A stretch of 64,000 nucleotides of DNA from Fimbriimonas ginsengisoli Gsoil 348 (GTDB taxonomy: Bacteria > Armatimonadota > Fimbriimonadia > Fimbriimonadales > Fimbriimonadaceae). A program made the translations under genes and the position numbers. Below the pieces are notes generated by a model that saw only the letters and a program-made list of their open reading frames with translations, searched no databases and was not told where the DNA came from. The stretch spans positions 360,552 to 424,551 of the forward strand of contig CAMCVK010000002.1 in the NCBI GenBank assembly GCA_945881865.1, read 5' to 3'. Below are positions 26,936-36,095 of the stretch, piece after piece. How positions within the stretch are numbered: the stretch's first letter is position 1; every line of letters begins with the position of its first letter.

Positions 26936-27913
26936 ATGAGCAATCTTGAAGAGCTGATTCGGATGCTGATCGATAGCGGCGAAAGCGAGAAAATCGAATT
27001 CAAGTCTCAATACGAGATCAGTAAAAGCTGGAGAGCCGAGGCGGTTCGGGACCTAATCGCCATGGCAAACACTCATGGAGAACGACCAGGTCATATCCTC
27101 CTAGGAGTTAGCGACGACGGTCGGATTGTCGGCCTGCCAACCCAATTAGATTCAGCCAAATTAGAGGAATGGCTTAACGGTCTGATCGACCCGAGGGTCG
27201 ACTTTCGGTACTCAGAGGCAAAATTCGAAGAAGGCCGGGTCGGCGTGATCGAAGTTCCCTTCAGTCATCAGAGGTTCCACCTAGTTAAGAATGACCTTAA
27301 CGGAACAAACGAACGCGAAAGCTTAAAGAAGGGGCAATCGTGGATTCGCCACAACTCGAGCAAGCGGCCGCCAACGCGTTGGGACATGGCTGAAATGAAA
27401 GCCGCCTTTGCAAAGTCAATCGCGCCTGAACCAAAACTAAAGTTGGAGTTTGAGCAAGGCGGGACAGAGCTGGAAGTAACTACAGCATGGCTGGATATGA
27501 GGGACTCTCAACAAGATTCCCTCGCGCGTTTCATGAGCTCTGCCGTAACAAGCCGGGATCCTTTCTACGAGCCCGGAAAGTTCAGCCTCCAATTCCGCCT
27601 ATTCAATGAAGGAAATACTGCAGCCAACGGCATATCAATTTTTATAACTATACCTAATTTTGTCTATTTTCCTACTCTAAACCCGACGTTGCGACTAATT
27701 AGCGTCCTTGGCCCAAACAGTACACACGTTGACGAGGATGGGCGAGGAATCAGGATTCGTTTTCAGTCCGTGACACACAAACTTTATGGAAACAGCGACG
27801 AAGTCGAGTTGGTAGCAAAAGTTCGGGGCCAACGACTTGAGTTCCCCTGGGAAGCGCATGCAGAAAACATGACGCACAGCTCCAGCGGCGTCCTTTACGT
27901 TACCGTGAACTAG
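26936..27913 (+). CDS. AlbA_2 / Schlafen-like putative ATP-binding protein
   Basis: A 325-residue protein. The N-terminal domain (about 15-130) has EKIEFKSQYEISKSWRAEA, the DLIAMANTHG segment and HILLGVSDDGRIVGLP, which match the AlbA_2/Schlafen-like (putative DNA-binding or nucleic-acid-cleaving) domain common in regulators and some defence-related proteins. The C-terminal part (about 150-325) is beta-rich and unassigned. Base composition is visibly richer in A/T than its neighbours, with few GC-rich codons, which suggests recent acquisition. No partner gene is seen. Confidence 0.78.
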   Translation: MSNLEELIRMLIDSGESEKIEFKSQYEISKSWRAEAVRDLIAMANTHGERPGHILLGVSDDGRIVGLPTQLDSAKLEEWLNGLIDPRVDFRYSEAKFEEGRVGVIEVPFSHQRFHLVKNDLNGTNERESLKKGQSWIRHNSSKRPPTRWDMAEMKAAFAKSIAPEPKLKLEFEQGGTELEVTTAWLDMRDSQQDSLARFMSSAVTSRDPFYEPGKFSLQFRLFNEGNTAANGISIFITIPNFVYFPTLNPTLRLISVLGPNSTHVDEDGRGIRIRFQSVTHKLYGNSDEVELVAKVRGQRLEFPWEAHAENMTHSSSGVLYVTVN

Positions 27914-28081
27914 GCGTCTTGTGGCCAGATACTAACATCGCGATCGCCCGGCCCATCGTCGTCGTGGACGAAACACAACCGCTTGTTCTCTCACCAGAGA
28001 ATATGTGGACTTTACATTTCCAGACCCTCATTATCTTACGAAGGTCTCCTCTAGAATCTGCGGGCTTTCTAGGCTCGCCGG

Positions 28082-28087
28082 TAAAAT
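28082..28087 (+). promoter_or_regulatory. Candidate -10 box before fumC
   Basis: TAAAAT lies six bases before the fumC ATG and no Shine-Dalgarno is seen, consistent with a leaderless transcript. No clear -35 is visible. Confidence 0.35.
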
Positions 28088-28093
28088 CTTCGC

Positions 28094-29491
28094 ATGTCGT
28101 TCCGCATCGAAAAAGACAGTCTTGGCGACGTTGCCGTTCCGGAGGGGGCGTACTGGGGGTCGCAGGCCGAGCGTAGCCGCAACCTCTTTCAGATTTCCGG
28201 GCTGACCGAGCACCCGAAGATGATCGACGCCTACATCATGCTGAAGAAGGCGGCCGCCGAGGTGAACACCGAGCTTGGACTGCTGGACGCCAAGGTCGGC
28301 GGGGCGATCGTCGCCGCGGCGGACGAAATCTTGAACGGCCAGCTTCGCGACCAGTTCCCGGTGGATGTCTTCCACATGGGCGCCGGAACCAGCTTCAACA
28401 TGAACTGCAACGAGGTTCTGGCGAACCGCGCCGAGGAGCTGCTGGGCGGCAATCTCGGCGAATACAAGATTGTTAAGCCGAACGACCACCCGAACTACGG
28501 CCAGAGCACCAACGACACCTTCCCTACCGCCATGCGCGTGATGGCGCGCACCATGCTCTCCGACCTTCTGGTTGCGGTGGACGGCCTCGCCGACGCGCTC
28601 CACGCCAAAGGGCGCGAGTTCGACGGCATCCTGAAATCGGGCCGAACTCACCTGCAAGACGCGGTTCCGATCCGGCTCGGCCAGGAGTTCACCGCCTATG
28701 CCGTGGCCGTGCAAAAGAGCCGCCGCTGGCTGGAGCACGCCGCCTACGAGCTGGAAGAGCTGGGCATCGGCGGAAGCGCCGCCGGAACCGGACTGAACAC
28801 CCACCCGGACTACCGCGCCGCCGTGGTGACCAAGCTGGCCGATTACACCGGCATCCCGTTCCGGCCGTCGCCCGACCTGCGCGAGGCGATGCAGAGCAAC
28901 CTGGCGATGGCGGCGCTTGCCTCCGGCCTGCGCATCCTTTGCCTCGAACTCACCCGAATCTCGAACGACCTTCGGTTGCTGTGCTCGGGGCCGCTTACCG
29001 GTTTTGCCGAGATCACGCTTCCGGCGGTTCAGCCGGGTTCCAGCATCATGCCCGGCAAGATCAACCCGAGCATGGCGGAGAACCTGAACCTGGTACTGTT
29101 CCAGGTTTTGGGCCAATGCCAGGCACTGGACTACTCGGTTCAGGCCGGCCAGCTGGAGCTGAACGTGATGATGCCGGGCATGGCGTTCGCCGCCCAGTTC
29201 TCGCTTCAGATCTTGACGAACACGTTGAACACGTTCACCGAGAACTGCGTGGTGGGCATTACCGCCGACGCCGAGCGGTGCAAGCATTACGCCGAGACGT
29301 CGCCGTCGCTGGCCACCGCCCTCAACGTGTTCCTTGGCTACGAGGAAGTTTCGAAGGTCGTGAAGCAGGCACTGCGCGAGAAGCGTTCGATCCCGGACGT
29401 CGTGCGCGAGCACGGCTTGCTGGACGAGGCCACGCTGATGGCGGCTCTGAACCCGGCAACACTCACCGAACCAGGGATTCCCGGCCGGTAG
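28094..29491 (+). CDS. fumC: Fumarate hydratase, class II
   Basis: TCA-cycle enzyme interconverting fumarate and malate, iron-independent. The 465 residues show the superfamily signature GSSIMPGKINPS, SGRTHLQDAVPIRLGQEF, NMNCNEVLANRAEELLGG, and the aspartase/fumarase core helices around GQSTNDTFPTAMRV. Homotetramer in the family. It is followed by a six-base gap and an unrelated secreted protein, so a bicistronic unit is possible. Confidence 0.96.
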   Translation: MSFRIEKDSLGDVAVPEGAYWGSQAERSRNLFQISGLTEHPKMIDAYIMLKKAAAEVNTELGLLDAKVGGAIVAAADEILNGQLRDQFPVDVFHMGAGTSFNMNCNEVLANRAEELLGGNLGEYKIVKPNDHPNYGQSTNDTFPTAMRVMARTMLSDLLVAVDGLADALHAKGREFDGILKSGRTHLQDAVPIRLGQEFTAYAVAVQKSRRWLEHAAYELEELGIGGSAAGTGLNTHPDYRAAVVTKLADYTGIPFRPSPDLREAMQSNLAMAALASGLRILCLELTRISNDLRLLCSGPLTGFAEITLPAVQPGSSIMPGKINPSMAENLNLVLFQVLGQCQALDYSVQAGQLELNVMMPGMAFAAQFSLQILTNTLNTFTENCVVGITADAERCKHYAETSPSLATALNVFLGYEEVSKVVKQALREKRSIPDVVREHGLLDEATLMAALNPATLTEPGIPGR

Positions 29492-29497
29492 CGGGCT

Positions 29498-30523
29498 ATG
29501 CTTCGGTTCATGGCGGGCTTGGTCGGGTTGCTGGTGTTGGCCGCGACCGCCTACGCCCAGCCCGTCACTTTTGACGCCAGCCTGGAGGATCGTGCGAGTG
29601 AGTTGCTGAGCACCCCGGTGGTCCAAGAGGACCTCGGTCTGAACCAAAAGCAGCTGGATGCCTACCGGGCGCTGTTCCGAAGCGACCCGCCGATGTCCAT
29701 CGAGGAGCAGCGACGTCTGACCTCGGCGCGGGCATTTCGACGCCGGACCCTGGTGGCCTACTGGCGGATCCGCCCGATGCTTTCGGAGACACAGCGGGTC
29801 CGCCTGCGGCAACTCACGGTCCGGAGCTTTCAGCACCTTGCCTTGTTGCACCCCGAGGTCATTCAAGAATTGCAGTTGGCGCCGGAAGACGTCGCTCGGC
29901 TGGAACGCACCTACCGGGCCAACGACCCGGCCCGCATGACGCCCGAAACGCGGCTGCCCAAACCGACCAACAAGTTGACGTCGTACGAAATCGACGCGTA
30001 CTGGGCGCGGTTCCGGATTGCGTCCCACCAACGTTTCATCGCCTTCCTTTCGAACCAAGCAAAGTGCGAAAGAGCCATGCTGTCGCAGCTTCCGCCGGAG
30101 AAGCGGGCAATGTGGCCAAAGCGAAAAGGCCGACCGCTTGTCTCGCGAGAAGTGGCGGCGTTCGCATCGCTTGAAGCCGCGATTCGGAGCGATGTGTACC
30201 GCGCCCGGATCGGCGAGAAGTGGCAATCGGCGGTGAGCCCCGACGACCGCGACCGGCAAGCGAGAATCTGGATTCGATCACTTTCTCCAGCCGAGATTGC
30301 CCGCGCCCGGCGATTGGCCATCGAAAGGGCTGGGCCGGTGGCGTGCCTTTGGCAGGAACTCGCGCCGCTGGCGAAGCTCAACGTGGACCAGCAGGAGGAA
30401 CTGCTTCGGCTCGCGATGGATGTTCGCATCCAAAGCCGGCTCGGCGATGTGAAAATCGCCCTCGGCCCGCAGCTATCAGCCGAACTTCGCGAAGCCTACG
30501 CCCGGGTACTCGGCCCCAAGTAA
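29498..30523 (+). CDS. Secreted helical protein with LTxxQ-like repeats
   Basis: A 341-residue protein with a signal peptide (LVGLLVLAATAYAQ). It contains several copies of a helical motif built as Leu-x-Leu-x3-Gln-x3-Leu: LGLNQKQLDAYRAL, LQLAPEDVARLERTY and KLNVDQQEELLRLAMD. Such LTxxQ/Spy-like helix repeats are common in periplasmic chaperone-type proteins and in uncharacterised secreted proteins. No catalytic motif. It lies six bases after fumC and five from the convergent TPR gene. Confidence 0.65.
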   Translation: MLRFMAGLVGLLVLAATAYAQPVTFDASLEDRASELLSTPVVQEDLGLNQKQLDAYRALFRSDPPMSIEEQRRLTSARAFRRRTLVAYWRIRPMLSETQRVRLRQLTVRSFQHLALLHPEVIQELQLAPEDVARLERTYRANDPARMTPETRLPKPTNKLTSYEIDAYWARFRIASHQRFIAFLSNQAKCERAMLSQLPPEKRAMWPKRKGRPLVSREVAAFASLEAAIRSDVYRARIGEKWQSAVSPDDRDRQARIWIRSLSPAEIARARRLAIERAGPVACLWQELAPLAKLNVDQQEELLRLAMDVRIQSRLGDVKIALGPQLSAELREAYARVLGPK

Positions 30524-30528
30524 CGGCT

Positions 30529-32349
30529 CTACCTTAGGCTGTAGTAGCGGTCCTTCATCTCGTCGCGATAGACCTTCTCGTATTTCTTCGCGTTTGCGGC
30601 CAGCGGGCTATCCGGGTGCTCGGAGTACACGCGCTTCAGAAGATCGGCCGCCGAAACATAGAAATTGCCGTTCTTGTCGTAGGTTCGCCACCACGGGTTG
30701 AAGCTCGCGAGGCGGCGGCTTGCGGTGGCCGCCCGATACAGCGCGCGGTCGGCCACGGTTGCCTTCGGGTTTTCCTTCACGATATCCAGGCAGATTTGCC
30801 GGCTTCGGTACAGCGCCTCGTGCTCAAAGTGGTGGTTACGGATGGCGTCTTCGTCCGCTTTTGTCGTCACGGTGGGGTTTGGCCCGGCGAGCAGCCCGCG
30901 GCTTCCCTCCCACATCGCCGCGTTGTACAGCACCAGGTTTCGGTGGGTGTAGTAGTAGCTCGCTAGCTCGTAGCGGGCCGCCAATCGGTCTTCGCCGGTT
31001 GCCTGGTTCACCTTCGTTTCGATCGCCAGCAGGTCTCGCACGGTAGTCAGCGGGTCGGCGATGACGTCGAGGGTCGAGCCGGGGGAATCCTGCCGGAGCC
31101 AGGCGTAGTCGCCGCTTCCGACCTTGGCCATTTTGCGACGGTCGGCCTCGGGAATCGCGGCGAACACCTTTTCGGCTTCGGCGAGTCGGTCAGCGCGGAG
31201 CAATCGGAAGCCGTGGGAGAGGCGAAGAAGCGGGTCCGGGTTCGCCCGCGCATAGGCGCCAAGCTGGTCAACCGACATCCGCACATCCACCAAGTAGGCC
31301 ACATCGTACAAGTATTTCAGGTTGCGATACAGGTCGAGCGCGCCGGCCAAGTCACCCAGATTCTCCGACAGAATCGCGCGCAGTTCCAGGCTCGGCCGCC
31401 TCAGGTAGCTACCGTTCAGCACCTTATCCGCGTTTTCCAGCGAAGCCAGGGCCTCGGCTTTGCGGCCAAGCCGCTGCAGGGCCCCGGCGCGAACATAGAC
31501 CGCGAGGTCGCGGCGCGCTCCGTTCGGAACCCTCAGGCTGGCGTCGGCGAGCGAGAGAGCGCGGGAGCTATTGCCCCGGGCGTATTCGATCTCGGCGAGT
31601 CGGGCGGTGATTCCGGCGCCAAGATTCGCCCGCGGATTGCTCTTTCGCACGGCGGCGGCAAAATCAGCGATCCCGGCAAGGTCGCGCTTGGCAACGTTTT
31701 CTTCGTCCCAAGCCTGCTGGTAGTGGTAGAGCCGGTACTCGGCGTACGGCTCGAACAGCTCGGGGCGGGCAATGATGCCTTTCCGGATGACTTTTGCAGA
31801 CGTCGGGGTCAGCCGTTTCAGTGAGTAGCGGATGGAGCTGAGCAGGGAGATGCGTTCATCCAGGCTTTTCGAGGTTCGGTAAAGGTCCAAGTAGGCGAGG
31901 GCTGCTTCGCCGTACTTGGCCTGAACGAAATCGATGCGGGCGCGCCAGCCGCGCGCAGAGCGTCGGGTTGCGGCGTTTTGGCCGGAAGTCGACAGCGCGT
32001 CGAGCGTTTTTCGCGCGGCTTTGATGCTCGCCGGTTCGGGCACTGGCTTTCGTTTCTCGCCCCAGGGGTAGGCCTTTTTAACCGCGTCAACGGCGGCGAC
32101 AAGCTTTTTGTCCTTCGGTGGCGGCACGGCCTTTACTTCGTCGTAGCCGGGACGCAGGGTCGGGCGCGGGGTGTGTTCGCCCCAAACGGAGAGCGTCAGG
32201 GGCGACGGCGGCGCACCGAAGTCCACCGTGCTGTCCGCGAAGTGCACCGTCTCCGTCAGCTCGCCGATGCACGCAATCCCGACGCCAAACAACGCAGCGG
32301 CGAGGACTACCCCCAGGGGCTTCTTCCAAGGCTTGAAGACATTTTTCAT
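30529..32349 (-). CDS. Secreted TPR-repeat protein paired with DUF3142 lipoprotein
   Basis: A 606-residue protein. An N-terminal signal anchor (GVVLAAALFGVGIACIG) is followed by TPR-like helical repeats, for example YGEAALAYLDLY, ARLAEIEYARGNSSRALSLAD, AGALQRLGRKAEALASLENA, ENLGDLAGALDLYRNLKYLY and LLRADRLAEAEKVFAAIPE. The C-terminal third (about 440-606) has Tyr/Trp-rich helices. It starts inside the stop of the upstream DUF3142 lipoprotein (4-bp overlap), which suggests obligate co-translation and a joint envelope role. Cargo unknown. Confidence 0.8.
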   Translation of the reverse strand: MKNVFKPWKKPLGVVLAAALFGVGIACIGELTETVHFADSTVDFGAPPSPLTLSVWGEHTPRPTLRPGYDEVKAVPPPKDKKLVAAVDAVKKAYPWGEKRKPVPEPASIKAARKTLDALSTSGQNAATRRSARGWRARIDFVQAKYGEAALAYLDLYRTSKSLDERISLLSSIRYSLKRLTPTSAKVIRKGIIARPELFEPYAEYRLYHYQQAWDEENVAKRDLAGIADFAAAVRKSNPRANLGAGITARLAEIEYARGNSSRALSLADASLRVPNGARRDLAVYVRAGALQRLGRKAEALASLENADKVLNGSYLRRPSLELRAILSENLGDLAGALDLYRNLKYLYDVAYLVDVRMSVDQLGAYARANPDPLLRLSHGFRLLRADRLAEAEKVFAAIPEADRRKMAKVGSGDYAWLRQDSPGSTLDVIADPLTTVRDLLAIETKVNQATGEDRLAARYELASYYYTHRNLVLYNAAMWEGSRGLLAGPNPTVTTKADEDAIRNHHFEHEALYRSRQICLDIVKENPKATVADRALYRAATASRRLASFNPWWRTYDKNGNFYVSAADLLKRVYSEHPDSPLAANAKKYEKVYRDEMKDRYYSLR

Positions 32350-33839
32350 GGCGCAATCGACAGGCTGGGAAGAGTCTTTCGGATCGGACTTCCCTGCTTA
32401 GGATATACCGTTATGGTCACGGTTGCGCGGCCGGATTCTTTGCCGGTCGCGCGGAGAGAGACAGGACCTAGCCGAAGCCGGTCCCCGGCGCGGAATGCAC
32501 CACGTTGGAACTCGATTCGGTCGCCGCGCAGGCGACTCGCGGGAGTCTTTCCTGGCCCGGCGGTGATATCAACGCGGTCGAACGAGCGGCGTTCCAGCTC
32601 GCCGATCTCGACGCCTTGAAGCGCGACTTCGACGGAAATCGCATCAAGGCGAAGGGCGGCATCGCCCAGGCCCTTGTTGCGAATCACGAGATCTACGGTT
32701 TTCGCCGCCGAGCCTCGCTCCGGCGATTCGATGTATTCGAAGGCGTCACCGCCGACGCGCGTGACGGCTTCAATTGCTGGCGTCAACGTCTCGCCCCGCC
32801 GAACCGCCGCAACTGCCAGAGGATTCAGCGCCATTGCCTCACGGGGTTCCGGCCAGCGGAAGATCGCGATGCCTTGGCAAAGGGCTCCCGCGTGCTCGCG
32901 GACGGTCTTCTCATAGTCGTTGACTAACCCTGGTTCGGGCATCCGGTAGACCAGCTTGAACCCAAGGCCGCGGCCGTTTTCGTCGGCAGAGATCATCTCG
33001 AAAGTCGCGCGGGTTTCGTTCCGTTCGGTTGACTGTTTTAGTAATTTGAGACGCGGATTGCGCATGGCGTTCGTTGGCCCCATTCCGCGATAGACGCCGT
33101 ATCGTTTCCCTTGGGCATCGAATGCGAGGCACTGACCGTAGGTCGGGACGCCAACATAGTACGGGCGACCGACCGATTCCAGCCGCGCGAGGCCCTTTTT
33201 GAGGCGGTCGAGGTTCGAAAGCCGGACCGGATCGTCGGGCGACTTCGCCACCGCCCCTTCATAGAACTGCATGTAGACGGCATCTACTTGTTGCGCCAGA
33301 GCCGGATAGGCGCGGTCGTTCATCCAAGTTTGGAGGCCGGTCATCGTGAGCCGGATTCCCGGCTGCTTTTGGCGGAGGCTTTTCAGGATGTCGGCGTATT
33401 GCCCCAGTCGCCGGGTGGGAAAGTCGAAGTCAAGCTGAAGCCCCGCCGGAGCGGCAAATTTGTACTTGCGGTAGGCGCCGAGGATGGTGTCGGCAATCTC
33501 GGCTGCCGGAAGGTTCTCGGAGTGCCGGATCGCGCCTTGATCCATGTTGAAAACCAGATCGGCCGGCAGGTTTCTCAGTGCCTTTGGGTCAATCGAGACC
33601 GGCATCGTGACCTGCATCTCGGCTCCATCGTACGACAGCGTCCCCCCGCGAACGAGGAGTCGCGAAACCCCGAGCTCCTTTGCGGCGGCGGTATCGTTGG
33701 CGCTCCATTCAATCGGCGAATGCCAGATCCAGGCTTCCACCGCCGTCCCCGGCTTCCCTTTCGGAACCGGGGCCGCGCAACCGATTGCCAGAAACGCGAC
33801 CAACCAGCCGAATCTAGGCCCGGACATTGCGAAAACCAT
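32346..33839 (-). CDS. DUF3142 lipoprotein with TIM-barrel-like domain
   Basis: About 497 residues. The lipobox (FLAIGC) follows a short hydrophobic leader. The central domain, about 35-360, is DUF3142-like: VEAWIWHSPIEWSANDTAAA, LQLDFDFPTRRLGQYADILK (acidic catalytic-like patch, as in GH18 barrels), VDAVYMQFYEG and YVGVPTYGQCL. The C-terminal 130 residues form a beta-sandwich. The start is uncertain among TTG 33845, ATG 33839 and ATG 33827. It overlaps the end of the biotin carboxylase gene by about 26 bases and the start of the TPR gene by four, so all are coupled. Confidence 0.8.
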   Translation of the reverse strand: MVFAMSGPRFGWLVAFLAIGCAAPVPKGKPGTAVEAWIWHSPIEWSANDTAAAKELGVSRLLVRGGTLSYDGAEMQVTMPVSIDPKALRNLPADLVFNMDQGAIRHSENLPAAEIADTILGAYRKYKFAAPAGLQLDFDFPTRRLGQYADILKSLRQKQPGIRLTMTGLQTWMNDRAYPALAQQVDAVYMQFYEGAVAKSPDDPVRLSNLDRLKKGLARLESVGRPYYVGVPTYGQCLAFDAQGKRYGVYRGMGPTNAMRNPRLKLLKQSTERNETRATFEMISADENGRGLGFKLVYRMPEPGLVNDYEKTVREHAGALCQGIAIFRWPEPREAMALNPLAVAAVRRGETLTPAIEAVTRVGGDAFEYIESPERGSAAKTVDLVIRNKGLGDAALRLDAISVEVALQGVEIGELERRSFDRVDITAGPGKTPASRLRGDRIEFQRGAFRAGDRLRLGPVSLRATGKESGRATVTITVYPKQGSPIRKTLPSLSIAP

Positions 33840-35307
33840 CGGCAAGGTCCCAAGCGCCTAGCTTCTGCTTCTGGCTCGTCTGGCCGGGCGCGGCGGTCGT
33901 CGCCTTGCCGACAAGGAGACCAATCTCCGGCGGGATAGGCGGGGCGGACCACTCATCGAGGAATTCGGCGACGGTGCCGGTATGGAAACGGCCCGAGGTA
34001 AACGCTTCGCTTTCCAGTAGGTCGATAAGGAATGCCAGGTTGGTCTTCAGGCCCAAAAGATGCGTCTCCCGCAGGGCGGCCGCGAGCTTTTGGCGGGCGA
34101 TCTCCCGCGTCTCGCCGGTCGCGATGACCTTCGCGAGCAGCGAGTCGTAGTACGGCGAGACCTCCGTTCCGGTGTCGATGCCGGAATCCACCCGCACGCC
34201 GGGGCCGGTAGGCGGGTGCCAAAACAGGATCTTGCCGACGGACGGCCGAAACTGCTTTGATGGATCTTCAGCGACGAGCCGCGCCTCGATGCTGTGATTC
34301 TTGATGGCGGCTCGGTTGCCGAGCATGAGGTCTTCCGGAATATCGAGCAGTTCACCAGCGGCGATTTTTAGCTGCCAGCGCACGAGGTCCAGCCCGGTGA
34401 TCATCTCCGTCACCGGATGCTCCACCTGCAGGCGCGCGTTGACTTCTAGGAAGTAGAACCCGCCGGTGGCGTCGTCAACGATGAACTCGACCGTCCCGGC
34501 GTTCACGTACTCGGCCGCGCGAACGAGGCGTCGCGTTGCCGCCGCCATGGCTTCCCACCAGGGGGTTTCGGCGCGAGACGAGGGTGCCTCCTCGATGAGC
34601 TTTTGGTGGCGACGTTGCAGCGAGCACTCACGCTCGAACAGCGGCGCGACGTTCCCCGCCGCGTCGGCGAGAAACTGTACCTCGATGTGCCGGGGTCGCT
34701 CGATGAGTTTTTCGACCATCATCGCGGGGTCACCGAAAGCATTATTCGCCTCGTCTTGCGCGAGCTGGAACGCATCATGGAACTCGGCAGCGCTACCGAC
34801 CCGGCGCATTCCGCGCCCGCCGCCACCGGCACTTGCCTTTAGTAGCACCGGATAGCCGATAGAGTTGGCCGCTTCCAGCAGCTCGGCTTCCGTCGCGCCA
34901 TCGCGAAAGAAGCCGGGCACCACGGGAACCTCTGCCTGTACGGCGATGGTCTTGGCCCCAATTTTTGAGCCTAGCCGACGCATGGCGGCTCCGCTCGGAC
35001 CGACAAACGTGATCCCGGCGGCGACGCAAGCCTCCGCGAACTCTGCCCGCTCGCTCAAGAATCCGTAACCGGGATGGATCGCGTCGGCCCCGGTTTCGGC
35101 GGCGGCGGCCAACACCTTGGGAATATTCAGGTAACTCTGCGCGGCCTCCGGCGGGCCGAGCAAAACGAACTCATCGGCGAGTCGGACATGCTTCGCGTTT
35201 CGGTCGGCTTCGCTGGCCACCGCCACGGTCTTCAGGCCGTGTTCCTGCGCCGCCCGTATCACCCGGACGGCGATTTCGCCCCGATTGGCAACAAGCAGCT
35301 TCTTCAT
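33814..35307 (-). CDS. Biotin carboxylase subunit (acetyl/propionyl/methylcrotonyl-CoA carboxylase type)
   Basis: ATP-dependent carboxylation of biotin, 497 residues. The N-terminal domain has LLVANRGEIAVRVIRAAQ, the ATP-grasp domain has LLKASAGGGGRGM, ECSLQRRHQKLIEEAPS and FLEVNARLQVEHPVTE, followed by the biotin-carboxylase C-terminal domain. It ends about 50 residues after that domain and has no biotinyl-Lys (no AMKM motif), so it is not a fused alpha subunit and needs a separate biotin-carrier protein. The coupled enoyl-CoA hydratase suggests leucine or fatty-acid catabolism, but no carboxyltransferase gene is present. Confidence 0.9.
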   Translation of the reverse strand: MKKLLVANRGEIAVRVIRAAQEHGLKTVAVASEADRNAKHVRLADEFVLLGPPEAAQSYLNIPKVLAAAAETGADAIHPGYGFLSERAEFAEACVAAGITFVGPSGAAMRRLGSKIGAKTIAVQAEVPVVPGFFRDGATEAELLEAANSIGYPVLLKASAGGGGRGMRRVGSAAEFHDAFQLAQDEANNAFGDPAMMVEKLIERPRHIEVQFLADAAGNVAPLFERECSLQRRHQKLIEEAPSSRAETPWWEAMAAATRRLVRAAEYVNAGTVEFIVDDATGGFYFLEVNARLQVEHPVTEMITGLDLVRWQLKIAAGELLDIPEDLMLGNRAAIKNHSIEARLVAEDPSKQFRPSVGKILFWHPPTGPGVRVDSGIDTGTEVSPYYDSLLAKVIATGETREIARQKLAAALRETHLLGLKTNLAFLIDLLESEAFTSGRFHTGTVAEFLDEWSAPPIPPEIGLLVGKATTAAPGQTSQKQKLGAWDLADGFRNVRA

Positions 35308-36056
35308 ACCGGCTCCTCGAAGTAACTCGCGCGACGCTTGTCGAGGAAAGCCCCGATGCCTTCTTTTGCCTCGTCGGAGGCTCGGACTTCGGCAAGAAGC
35401 TGCGCGGCGGCTTCATTGTTCGGCGGCGTATATCTGGCAAGATTCTTCGCTCGGTGGACCGCCTGCGGCCCGGCCGCCAGAATGGCCCGCACCTTCGCCG
35501 CGACGGCAGCGTCCAAGTCGGGTGTCACCTCGTGGACCAAGCCGATGCGCAGCGCCCGCGTCGCATCAAAAACTTCGCCGGTGGTGAAGAGCGCCCGCGC
35601 CTGACCGGGCCCAATTTTCGGTGTGACGAACCGGCTGATCGTCGCCGGGACCAACCCAAGCTTCACCTCGCTGAACGCGAATTTCGCGTTTTCATCGGCA
35701 ATCGCGATGTCGGCCGCCGCGACAAGGCCGCAGCCTCCGCCAAAGCACCCGCCCTGAACCCGGGCGATCACCGGGACCGGGCAATCCGCAATTGCTTGAA
35801 ACAATGCCGCCAGTCGCAGAGCATCGGCGTAGTTCTGAACCTGGGAATACATCGCCGCCTCGCGCATCCAGTTGAGGTCGCCACCGGCGCAGAACGTTTC
35901 GCCTTCACCGGACAAGATCAGAACGCGGGCATCCGACGGCACTTTGGCGAGTGCGCGGTGTAGAGCTTCGATGAGCTCGTGGTTAAATGCGTTTCGCACC
36001 TGGGGCCGGTTGAGCCGGATGGACAAAACGGAGCCACTCTGCTCGATGATCAGCAT
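35304..36056 (-). CDS. Enoyl-CoA hydratase/isomerase family protein
   Basis: Crotonase-fold enzyme of 250 residues, probably acting on a methylglutaconyl-CoA- or enoyl-CoA-type substrate. SIRLNRPQVRNAFNHELIEA, LSGEGETFCAGGDLNWM (oxyanion hole), ARVQGGCFGGGCGLVAAAD and AFSEVKLGLVPATIS are typical; a catalytic Glu is in FSEVKLG. The start at ATG 36056 is preferred to TTG 36077. The stop overlaps the biotin carboxylase start by four bases (ATGA). The pairing resembles liuC-liuD of leucine degradation, but liuA and liuB are not nearby. Confidence 0.88.
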   Translation of the reverse strand: MLIIEQSGSVLSIRLNRPQVRNAFNHELIEALHRALAKVPSDARVLILSGEGETFCAGGDLNWMREAAMYSQVQNYADALRLAALFQAIADCPVPVIARVQGGCFGGGCGLVAAADIAIADENAKFAFSEVKLGLVPATISRFVTPKIGPGQARALFTTGEVFDATRALRIGLVHEVTPDLDAAVAAKVRAILAAGPQAVHRAKNLARYTPPNNEAAAQLLAEVRASDEAKEGIGAFLDKRRASYFEEPV

Positions 36057-36095
36057 GAATCGAAGTATGGCCCACAATCTTATGCAAGGCGATCA

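Noticed and set aside
28031..30259. 742-residue minus-strand ORF opposite fumC and the LTxxQ-like gene
   Set aside because: Antisense shadow spanning two real genes, with no domain recognised.
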